From Paracoccus shandongensis (GTDB lineage: Bacteria > Pseudomonadota > Alphaproteobacteria > Rhodobacterales > Rhodobacteraceae): a stretch of 64,000 nucleotides of DNA. The notes under the pieces are model-generated. The model was not told the origin of the DNA, did not search any database, and was given only the letters and a program-made list of their open reading frames with translations. Both the position numbers and the translations under genes were made by a program. Shown one piece after another: positions 43,019 through 50,285 of this stretch (its first letter is position 1; each line of letters begins with the position of its first letter). The stretch is taken from NCBI RefSeq assembly GCF_017315735.1, contig NZ_JAFLRK010000003.1:124001-188000 (forward strand), written 5' to 3'.

Positions 43019-44113
43019 TCAGCGTCTACTCCCGTGGGGGCTGCTGCTTGCGCAGGGTCGGGTCGCCCCTTCGAACGCGGCTTGCAGCATCGCCCGGATT
43101 TCGGATCGTATGAAGGGCCGGGGGTTGGGGTAGGGTGCCGTACAGATCAAGTCGGCGGCATGATCCAGTCCGTGCTCCGGCATGCCAATCGCCGAGAGTG
43201 ACCGCGGCGCATCGACCCTGCCATAGAATTCATCAAGGGCATCAAGGGGTGGCCCTCCTCCCAGTGCGCGCGACAGTGCGGCCATGGCCTCCGGCGCGCA
43301 GACCCCGTTATAGGCAAGCGCGTGCGGCAGGACGACGGCGTGGGTTTCTGCGTGAGGAAGATTGAAGCTGCCGCCCAGGACATGGCAGGCCTTGTGGTGC
43401 AGGCCCATCTTGACCTGGCCCAGTACCGATCCGCACAGCCATGCGCCGTATTGCGCAGAGCCTCGAAGCCCTATGTCATGCGGCGTGGACAACAGCCCAG
43501 GCAGGGACGCGGCCAGCGCGCGGATGCCCTCTTCCGCTGCAAGCTTGTGAATAGGGCTGGCATCTTCCGCATAGAGGCCTTCGGCCGCATGGGCGATGGC
43601 ATTCAGGCCGCTGGCGATCGTCAGGCCGGCCGGCAGGCTGGTCGTCAGTTCAGGATCATACACCACGGTCCTTGGCATGACATTCCAGTCACGGCCGGTG
43701 CGCTTCTGGCCATGATCGGTCAGACCGTAAAGCGGCGTCATCTCGGAACCGGCATAGGTCGTCGGCACCGCCATGATCGGCAGGCCGGTTTCCAAGGCGA
43801 TCGCCTTTGCCAGCCCGATGGCAGAGCCGCCACCTGCGGCAAGGCAGCCGTCTGCGCCGAGATCGCGTGCGGCGTTCGCTGCGCGCCGCGCAACCTCCAC
43901 CGGCACGTGCATGGCGGCCCCATCGAAATGCCCAACACACGCGTCTTCCAGAACTTGGGAAATCTCGCGGCCCAGGTGGGATTGCTCGGGCGTTGTCACC
44001 ACCAGAAGCCGCCTCAGTCCCAGTTGTCCGGCTTCGGCCGCCAGGTCGCGCCGCCGCCCCGGTCCGAAGACGACGCGGCTTGCGCGATATTCATGGATGA
44101 AGGGGGCGATCAT
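43019..44113 (-). CDS. Maleylacetate reductase
   Basis: 364 residues of the iron-containing alcohol dehydrogenase fold. It has the reductase pattern RVVFGPGRR, GGGSAIGLAKAIALETG, PTTYAGSEMTPLYG, GLNAIAHAAEGLY and HHKACHVLGGSFNLPHAETHA with the metal-region histidines. It reduces maleylacetate to 3-oxoadipate with NAD(P)H, the step after hydroxyquinol ring opening. The ATG at 44113 overlaps the YCII gene stop (ATGA). Confidence 0.92.
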   Translation of the reverse strand: MIAPFIHEYRASRVVFGPGRRRDLAAEAGQLGLRRLLVVTTPEQSHLGREISQVLEDACVGHFDGAAMHVPVEVARRAANAARDLGADGCLAAGGGSAIGLAKAIALETGLPIMAVPTTYAGSEMTPLYGLTDHGQKRTGRDWNVMPRTVVYDPELTTSLPAGLTIASGLNAIAHAAEGLYAEDASPIHKLAAEEGIRALAASLPGLLSTPHDIGLRGSAQYGAWLCGSVLGQVKMGLHHKACHVLGGSFNLPHAETHAVVLPHALAYNGVCAPEAMAALSRALGGGPPLDALDEFYGRVDAPRSLSAIGMPEHGLDHAADLICTAPYPNPRPFIRSEIRAMLQAAFEGATRPCASSSPHGSRR

Positions 44114-44415
44114 CGGGCATCCTGCCGATATGGGTTTCCACGGTTCCAGAGCCACGGCATGATCTCGACGCTTTCGAACAAGCCAGCCTGTGCATAGGGA
44201 TCGCGCGCCATGAACGCCTCGACATCCGATCGGCTGTCCGCCGCGAATACGAGGAGGGATCCCGCCTGCGTGCCGTCGGAGCCGAGCCAGGGGCCGCTCT
44301 GAAGAAGGCGAACTGCGGGATCGCCCTTGTCCAGATGGGCGACATGGGCCTCTTTGGTCGACATGCGCAGGGCCAGATGGCCCTGCTTGTCTCGGGCGAA
44401 TGCCAGAAAGAACAT
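44110..44415 (-). CDS. YCII-related protein
   Basis: 101 residues with a ferredoxin-like YCII fold: FFLAFARDKQGHLALR, the conserved KEAHVAHLDK histidine region and DPYAQAGLFESVEIMPW. Proteins of this family sit in chlorophenol and hydroxyquinol gene clusters (TftG-like), where one acts in dehydrochlorination or tautomerisation of a ring intermediate. It starts with ATGA overlap to the dioxygenase and overlaps maleylacetate reductase. Likely role: a small helper enzyme on the ring-cleavage line. Confidence 0.8.
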   Translation of the reverse strand: MFFLAFARDKQGHLALRMSTKEAHVAHLDKGDPAVRLLQSGPWLGSDGTQAGSLLVFAADSRSDVEAFMARDPYAQAGLFESVEIMPWLWNRGNPYRQDAR

Positions 44416-45284
44416 CACCGGGCCTTCGTGAGATGGAAGTCGTTCTCGAGGAACCAGAAGGGTGCGGTCGTTCCCCATTTCGCCGCCTCGGCCGGGTCTT
44501 CGATGCGCGTGAATGCGCGGATCAGCGATTCCTTGACTGCGAACACGACATCCTCCTTCAGGTATTCATCCTCGGCGTCAAAGAGATGCGTGGTCAGGCT
44601 GTTGTATCCCTTGGCCGTGATGACGGCGTGGATATGCGCAGGCCGCCAGGGATGGCGGGCGGTGACATTCAGAAGCTCTCCCACGGGGCCGTCCACCGGG
44701 ATCGGATAGGATGTGGGGCGGATGGAGGTTATCAGGAACTGTCCGTCATCCCGGCTGCGATAATGGCCGCGAAGGTTGTTTTCGGGCTGGTCCGGATCTT
44801 GGATATCATACATCCCGTTGGAATCCGTCTGCCAGATTTCGATCGTGGCGTCCGGGATGTGTTCCCCGTCGGGGCCAAGCACCCTGCCATGCACGATCAG
44901 GGGAATGTCATCGCCCAGGGGACGCAGCAGGACGGATTCACCCCACTGCCGCTCGGGCGTCGAGGGCACATAGAACGGTCCGAGGACGGTCGTTTCCGTC
45001 GCCCCCGCCGGAACATTGGCACTGATCGTGTTCACCAGCGCCGACAGGCCCAGATTGTCGGACAGAAGGATCATTTCCTGCCGCTTGTCATCGCATTTCT
45101 GTCCGGTGCGGGTCAGGAAGTCGATTCCGACCATCCACTCGTCCTCGGTAAGGTTCACGTCCCGTGCGAAATCGTGCAGATGCCTGATGAGCGAGGAGAG
45201 GATTTCGCGCAGGCGCGGATCGGGTGTCCTGGAATAGCGTTCCAGGACGATGTCGGTAAGGTCGGCTGCAATCACTTCATTCAT
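44415..45284 (-). CDS. Hydroxyquinol/catechol-type intradiol 1,2-dioxygenase
   Basis: 289 residues. An N-terminal helical dimer domain (RHLHDFARDVNLTEDEW, FLTRTGQKCDDKRQE) and the catalytic beta core with non-haem Fe(III) ligands in SNGMYDIQ (Tyr), YPIPVDGP (Tyr) and RPAHIHA (two His). It opens hydroxyquinol or catechol between the OH groups to a maleylacetate or muconate. With maleylacetate reductase next, hydroxyquinol is the best substrate. Translationally linked to the YCII gene. Confidence 0.92.
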   Translation of the reverse strand: MNEVIAADLTDIVLERYSRTPDPRLREILSSLIRHLHDFARDVNLTEDEWMVGIDFLTRTGQKCDDKRQEMILLSDNLGLSALVNTISANVPAGATETTVLGPFYVPSTPERQWGESVLLRPLGDDIPLIVHGRVLGPDGEHIPDATIEIWQTDSNGMYDIQDPDQPENNLRGHYRSRDDGQFLITSIRPTSYPIPVDGPVGELLNVTARHPWRPAHIHAVITAKGYNSLTTHLFDAEDEYLKEDVVFAVKESLIRAFTRIEDPAEAAKWGTTAPFWFLENDFHLTKAR

Positions 45285-45295
45285 GGCTGGCTCCT

Positions 45296-47074
45296 TCAGG
45301 CGGGAACGGCGACCGACTTCTCGGTCCGGGCAAGGATTTGTCTCAGGGCGGCTTCCAGGGCGGCTTCGGGATCGGCGACCAGGGCCTTTTTTCGCCAGGC
45401 TACATAAAGGTCGGGACGCACCAGGACGCAGCCGTCATCGGCAACATCCCGAAGTTCGGCCCAACGCATGTTGATGTCATGCGCGTCGCAATAAGGCTGC
45501 GGCCCGCCGATCGACACGGCGCGCAGGTCAATCCCCAACCGCGCCGCGACTGCGGCAGCGGCTTGCTTCCAGGGCGCGCCGCCTACTCCGGTCAACACCG
45601 TGAAACGGCCGCGGCCGCAAAGATCCAGCGTCGAAACCTGCGCATTGTCGCGGTTCAGCCACGCGTGGGGAAGGGGCGAACCGGGATAGGTGGACGGGGT
45701 ATAGAACAGGTCCGGCCGGCGCCGCGGTTCCGGGCGCGGCTCGGCCTCGGCGATCAAGGCGCCACGGTCATAGAACACGCCAAGCTCGATCCCCTGGCCA
45801 TTGAATTGCACGTTCTGGAGATCGACTGCCTCCTTCAGGACACGCCGGCGCTCGCGGCCGCGCTCGCTGTCCGAGAACAGTTCGTCGATGTTGGCCCATC
45901 CCGCTGCCTCGTCCTGCCCCGGCTCGAAGCCAAGTGCGTCCGTGATCGCGCCCATGTCCGCCATTGACTGCATGGCGCGATCGACCACGCTTTTCGCCAC
46001 GGGCTGGCGTTCGTCGTTGTAGCTGTCCAGCAGCGCCTCTCCCGCCTGGCCCCAAACCACCATGGCCAGCTTCCATGCAAGGTTGAAGCTGTCCTGCAGG
46101 CAGGTGTTGCTGCCCAAACCCGAGGCGGGCGGGTGGCGATGAGCGGCATTCCCCGCGATCAGCACCCGATCCTTGCGCATGAAATCTGCCACGACCCGGT
46201 TGATCGTCCATTTCGTGACCGATTTCACCTTCACGGGAATATCGTCCACGCCGATGGTCGATCGTGCGCGTGCGATGATCCCGTCATCCGAAAGGTCCAG
46301 TTCGCCTTCGTCCGGATCATACATGAACAGCAGGACCCATTCATTCCAGGGTCGAACCGAGATATAGGTGCCGTTCCCGATCCAGTAGTTGTTTCCCGGC
46401 TGCTTGGTCCAGTAAAGCACCCCGGGACGATGGGCGCAGTATTTCGCCAGATCGACCTCGATCCAGGCATTGATCGCGTGGCCAAGACCCATCTGGCCCC
46501 GGGTGGTGAAACCGATTTCCTTGCAGACGAAGCTGTTGTCGCCGTCCGCGCCGATCGCGTATTTCGAAAGGATCTCGAGTTCCTCTCCGGTAGTCCGGTT
46601 CCGGACAACCGAGCGCACGCCGTTCTCGTTCTGCTCCATCGAGATCATTTCGGTATCGAACAGAACCTCGGCGCCAAGCCGGCGTGCTTCCTCCAGCAGG
46701 ATTGGTTCCAGCATGTGCTGGGGCATGTTGCAGATCTGGCCGGGGCTGTTCAGCTCATAGTCCGTCTTGCGTTCAGGCAGGGTGCCCCAGGTCTGCAACC
46801 GGGCGATCTCTGTTCCGGCAAAGCTGGTCAGCCAGGTGTTGTTGCTCATCAGTTCGACCGGCGTGGCTTCTTCGCGCACCCGTCTTTCCAGGCCCAAGTC
46901 CCGCAGCACCTCCATGGCGCGCTGGTTGGTGATATGGGCGCGGGGCGAGTTCGCCACCCGCGAGTAGCGGCTGACCGCCAGCACGCTGATCCCCTCGCGG
47001 GCCAGGAAACCGGCCGAACTGAGGCCGGTCACGCCAGCACCCACGATGAAAACGGATACCTCGATCCTGCGCAA
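45296..47074 (-). CDS. FAD-dependent aromatic monooxygenase (phenol hydroxylase/TfdB type)
   Basis: 592 residues, usual for this class. FAD ADP-binding GAGVTGLSSAGFLAREG, the DG-like loop IGADGDNSFV and the ribityl site AGNAAHRHPPASGLGSNTCLQD are visible, with a thioredoxin-like C-terminal domain from ~430. The consensus for the third motif is GD; here it is GN, which is notable. It would hydroxylate a resorcinol- or phenol-type ring to hydroxyquinol with NAD(P)H and O2. It lies just upstream of the dioxygenase. Confidence 0.9.
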   Translation of the reverse strand: MRRIEVSVFIVGAGVTGLSSAGFLAREGISVLAVSRYSRVANSPRAHITNQRAMEVLRDLGLERRVREEATPVELMSNNTWLTSFAGTEIARLQTWGTLPERKTDYELNSPGQICNMPQHMLEPILLEEARRLGAEVLFDTEMISMEQNENGVRSVVRNRTTGEELEILSKYAIGADGDNSFVCKEIGFTTRGQMGLGHAINAWIEVDLAKYCAHRPGVLYWTKQPGNNYWIGNGTYISVRPWNEWVLLFMYDPDEGELDLSDDGIIARARSTIGVDDIPVKVKSVTKWTINRVVADFMRKDRVLIAGNAAHRHPPASGLGSNTCLQDSFNLAWKLAMVVWGQAGEALLDSYNDERQPVAKSVVDRAMQSMADMGAITDALGFEPGQDEAAGWANIDELFSDSERGRERRRVLKEAVDLQNVQFNGQGIELGVFYDRGALIAEAEPRPEPRRRPDLFYTPSTYPGSPLPHAWLNRDNAQVSTLDLCGRGRFTVLTGVGGAPWKQAAAAVAARLGIDLRAVSIGGPQPYCDAHDINMRWAELRDVADDGCVLVRPDLYVAWRKKALVADPEAALEAALRQILARTEKSVAVPA

Positions 47075-47125
47075 AGTCGTCTCCTCCCAGAGATTTCAGT
47101 CGGGCCGCCCGTCGAGCGGCGGCTT

Positions 47126-47881
47126 TCAGTTGCGATCGCCCGAAACTTCCCGGTCCACCAAGTCCCAGATGAACCTGTCCGTCGGGTCGTTCTGTTCTTC
47201 GGCGATGTGGGCGATCAGACCGGCGCAGCGCGCCAGGACCGCAAATCCCCGCATCAGCCTGACCGGGATGCCAAGATCGCCAAGAAGCGCGCCAATGGCG
47301 CCGGTCGCGTTGATCGTGATGTGACGGCCCCCGGCGCGATCCACTTCGGCCGCCAGCAGTTCCAAGGCCCGGACATGATCGCCCACGCGCCCCTCCTCGC
47401 GGGCAAGCTCCAGCAGGGCAACGGCGCGGGGATCGTCAGGGCGGTGCAGGTGGTGGCCGAACCCCGGCACCGGAAGCCGACGTTCACGGTAATCCCCTGC
47501 GATGCGCCGCGCCTCCTCTGCGCCGCTGTCCGACGCGATGATCCGCGCCAGCAGTTCGGCGCAAGGCTCCATCGTGCCCACAAAGCGGCTGGCCACGGCC
47601 AGCAATCCTGCCGCCACGCCTGCCTGCAGATTTTCCGGCGACGACGAATAGACGAGCCGGGCGGAAATCGCACTCGGCGTAAGGCCGTGCTCCATCAGGC
47701 AGACAAGGATCGCATCTATGATCCGCCGCTCGGCCCGATCGGGATTGCGGCCAAAGGCCTGCTTCATGAACACGTCGACAAAGCTTTGTTTGCCGAGCAG
47801 ATCGGCCACAAGATCGGCATCGCCATACCAGATGTGCTGCTCATCATGCGACGAAAGGCGCGAACGAGGACGACGGGTCAT
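47126..47881 (-). CDS. Citryl-CoA lyase-like protein (citrate synthase superfamily)
   Basis: 251 residues. The start RRPRSRLSSHDEQHIWY is followed by ADLLGKQSFVDVFMKQAFGR, the conserved GFGHHLHRPDDPRA His/Asp loop and TINATGAIGALLGDLG. These are hallmarks of the short citrate synthase/citryl-CoA lyase superfamily, which breaks or makes a C-C bond next to a CoA thioester (acetyl-CoA release). It overlaps the acyl-CoA ligase by 4 bp. In this operon it could remove a two-carbon side-chain from a CoA-activated aromatic acid; that activity is inference. Confidence 0.8.
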   Translation of the reverse strand: MTRRPRSRLSSHDEQHIWYGDADLVADLLGKQSFVDVFMKQAFGRNPDRAERRIIDAILVCLMEHGLTPSAISARLVYSSSPENLQAGVAAGLLAVASRFVGTMEPCAELLARIIASDSGAEEARRIAGDYRERRLPVPGFGHHLHRPDDPRAVALLELAREEGRVGDHVRALELLAAEVDRAGGRHITINATGAIGALLGDLGIPVRLMRGFAVLARCAGLIAHIAEEQNDPTDRFIWDLVDREVSGDRN

Positions 47882-49380
47882 CTTGCCAAATCCTTGGCCT
47901 GGATCACGTTCCGGATTGCCGGTTTGAGAACCTTGGCCACGGCCGACCTCGGCAGATCGTCGAAGAAGTGAATCTGCTTGGGGGTCTTGACCGGCCCAAG
48001 CTGCTCACGGACAAGCGCCGTCAGCGTTTCGGCCGTGACAGTCGCTCCGGCCTTCAGTTCAACCGCAGCGTGAACGGCCTCTCCCCATTTGTCATCGGGG
48101 ATGCCCACCACCGCGCAGTCGGCCACGGCTGGATGCGACGCGAGCACCGTTTCCACATCCGATGGATAGACATTGAATCCCCCGGTGATGATCACGTCCC
48201 GCAGCCGGTCGCGGAGGAAGAGATAGCCCTGGTCGTCGATCAGCCCCGAATCGCCCGTGCGCAACCAGCCGTTGACCAGCGTCTTCCCGGTTTCCTCCGG
48301 CGCATCGAGATACCCGCCCATGACAAGATCGCCGCGCACGGCGATCTCGCCCACTTCTCCGGCGGGCAGCATCCTTCCGTCGGAATCCAGGATCGCGACG
48401 CGGGTCATGAGCGATGGCCGGCCAACCGATGCGATGCGATCGTCGGTCAGTTCATCGGGCGGCAGGAATGTGATGATCTGCGGCGCTTCGGTCTGTCCAT
48501 AGGTCGCACAGATGATCGGTCCAAACACAGCCTGCGCCTGCCTGATCTGCTCTGGCCGCATCGGCGCGCCGCCATAGATCACCAGACGCAGGCTCGACAG
48601 GTCGCGGGGATGGGCCTTCTGCACCTCGGCGAGTTTCATGATCAGCGTCGCGGGGGCGAAGAACAGCGTGACACGATGCTTCTCGATGGCGTCCAGCATT
48701 CCTTCCGGGTCAGAGTGGTTCGGGAAGACAAGCGCACCACCAGCCGCGAAAAGCGGCATCATGTAGGTTCCCGTGCCGTGGGTGATGGGAGCCGCGACCA
48801 GATAGCGATCGCGTTCAGTCAATCCCAGCTCGTGGACCTGGGTGACGATGTTGGCGGTCCATGTCCTGAACGTCTGTATCACCCCCTTCGGCTGACCTGT
48901 CGTGCCGCCGGTGAACTTGACCGCCATCGGCGATTCCGACGGAAGATCGGTCAAAGCCTGGGGGCCGAAGGGCAGGGCGGTGCCCGCATCGACGCTGTCT
49001 TTCCCGATCGCCGCAACGTCGATCACGTCGATCCCGAGAGGGTTCAGCCGACCGGCCATATCGGCGTCGCCCAGGATAACCCCCGGGCGAACGAACTCGA
49101 TGATCCTTTGGATTTCGGGCGTGCCGCTTCGCGGGTTCAGGGGAACCCAGACTTTTCCGGCTGCAAAGCTGGACAGCAGTGCAAGCAGGTGATCCACGGT
49201 ATTTGCCGCTCCGATCGCAACCTTGCCACCAAGTTCGTCGTCGAGGCGGAGGAGGGAGACAGCCCTGTCCTGCACGGCCCGCCCCAGATCCGCATAGGAA
49301 TACGTCCGATCCTCGCCGATGACCGCAGGCAAGTCGGGGGCGCATGCAATCCGGCGCCAGAGGAAATCAATGGGGTGCAT
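47878..49380 (-). CDS. AMP-forming acyl/aryl-CoA ligase
   Basis: 500 residues of the ANL superfamily: P-loop-like FTGGTTGQPKG, YGQTEAPQIIT (A5 motif), GWLRTGDSGLIDDQGYLFL (A7), RDVIITGGFNVYPSDVE (A8) and the late catalytic Lys in SAVAKVLKP. It converts a carboxylate, ATP and CoA to acyl-CoA, AMP and PPi. It leads the aromatic operon and overlaps the citryl-CoA-lyase-like gene, so it likely activates the entry substrate. Confidence 0.93.
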   Translation of the reverse strand: MHPIDFLWRRIACAPDLPAVIGEDRTYSYADLGRAVQDRAVSLLRLDDELGGKVAIGAANTVDHLLALLSSFAAGKVWVPLNPRSGTPEIQRIIEFVRPGVILGDADMAGRLNPLGIDVIDVAAIGKDSVDAGTALPFGPQALTDLPSESPMAVKFTGGTTGQPKGVIQTFRTWTANIVTQVHELGLTERDRYLVAAPITHGTGTYMMPLFAAGGALVFPNHSDPEGMLDAIEKHRVTLFFAPATLIMKLAEVQKAHPRDLSSLRLVIYGGAPMRPEQIRQAQAVFGPIICATYGQTEAPQIITFLPPDELTDDRIASVGRPSLMTRVAILDSDGRMLPAGEVGEIAVRGDLVMGGYLDAPEETGKTLVNGWLRTGDSGLIDDQGYLFLRDRLRDVIITGGFNVYPSDVETVLASHPAVADCAVVGIPDDKWGEAVHAAVELKAGATVTAETLTALVREQLGPVKTPKQIHFFDDLPRSAVAKVLKPAIRNVIQAKDLAR

Positions 49381-49623
49381 GGATTCTCTTCGATTGAGTG
49401 AACTGACTCGCTACTTTGTTCGAACATTTGAATATTGCTGTCAAGCGCGAATCATGCCCGGACTGACGACCCTGCGCCTCTCCTCTCCCTTCACCAAAGG
49501 TGATCGAACATGACGCTGCGGGCAGGAGGTGACGCAGTGAGCAAGCGGCAACCTCAGGCACGAATGACGTTGATTGCATTGCAATCAAATCCTATCCTCG
49601 CGAGGAGGAACCGGAACACGCGC

Positions 49624-49869
49624 ATGGCGAGCATCACGATTCGAAATCTCGATGACGGTATCAAGCACCGGCTGCGTGTGCGTGCGGCCGAGCGTGGGCG
49701 GTCCATGGAGGAAGAGGCCCGCGAAATCCTGCGCGATGCGGTGGGCGACAGTCGCCCGCCGATGAACCTGGCCCACCGGCTTCGCGCGCGTGTCGCCAGG
49801 ACCGGGGGCGTCGATCTTGACATTCCCGTCTGCGACGCGATGCGCAGCCCTCCTGCTTTCGATCAATGA
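49624..49869 (+). CDS. FitA-like ribbon-helix-helix antitoxin
   Basis: 81 residues: an N-terminal ribbon-helix-helix (MASITIRNLDDGIKHRLRVR, MEEEAREILRDAV) and a C-terminal tail (RVARTGGVDLDIP) that would bind the toxin. The ATG at 49624 is where the family begins. It overlaps the PIN toxin by 4 bp and lies divergent from the aromatic operon. Antitoxin neutralises the toxin and represses its own promoter. Confidence 0.9.
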   Translation: MASITIRNLDDGIKHRLRVRAAERGRSMEEEAREILRDAVGDSRPPMNLAHRLRARVARTGGVDLDIPVCDAMRSPPAFDQ

Positions 49870-50285
49870 TCATCCTCGATACCGATGTCCTGTCGGAAAT
49901 CCTGCGGCCGGAACCGGAACGGCAGGTCGTGGACTGGCTGTCCGCGCAGGATGGCGCCGACATCTACCTGACGACCATCTCGGAAGCCGAGTTGCGTTAC
50001 GGCGTGGCGATCCTGCCCCCCGGCAAGCAGCGCGACGGCTTGGCCGCGACGATCGACCAGATCATGCGAGAGGATTTTGCGGGCCGCGTCCTGCCCTTCG
50101 ACAGCCCGGCAGCCGGCGCCTTTGCCGTCATCAGTGCCGCCCGCCGCGCCATTGGCCGGCCCATCACCCATGCCGACTGCCAGATCGCGGCCATCGCGCG
50201 GGTCCATGGCGCCACCGTCGCCACCCGCAACACGCCCGATCTTGCCGGTTGCGGCATCGACCTGATCAATCCCTGGAACACCTGA
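49866..50285 (+). CDS. FitB/VapC-like PIN-domain toxin
   Basis: 139 residues with the PIN acidic residues: MIILDTDVLSEILRP (Asp), TISEAELRYG (Glu), FDSPAAGAF (Asp) and HADCQIAA (Asp). It is an Mg2+-dependent RNase toxin of the FitAB/VapBC type. The stop is followed without a gap by the methyltransferase gene ATG at 50286, so the pair may be co-transcribed with the methylase-helicase-nuclease genes. Confidence 0.9.
   Translation: MIILDTDVLSEILRPEPERQVVDWLSAQDGADIYLTTISEAELRYGVAILPPGKQRDGLAATIDQIMREDFAGRVLPFDSPAAGAFAVISAARRAIGRPITHADCQIAAIARVHGATVATRNTPDLAGCGIDLINPWNT

Noticed and set aside
46133..47971. 612-codon plus-strand open frame across the monooxygenase and lyase-like genes
   Set aside because: Antisense shadow; real genes on the minus strand show clear motifs and coupling.
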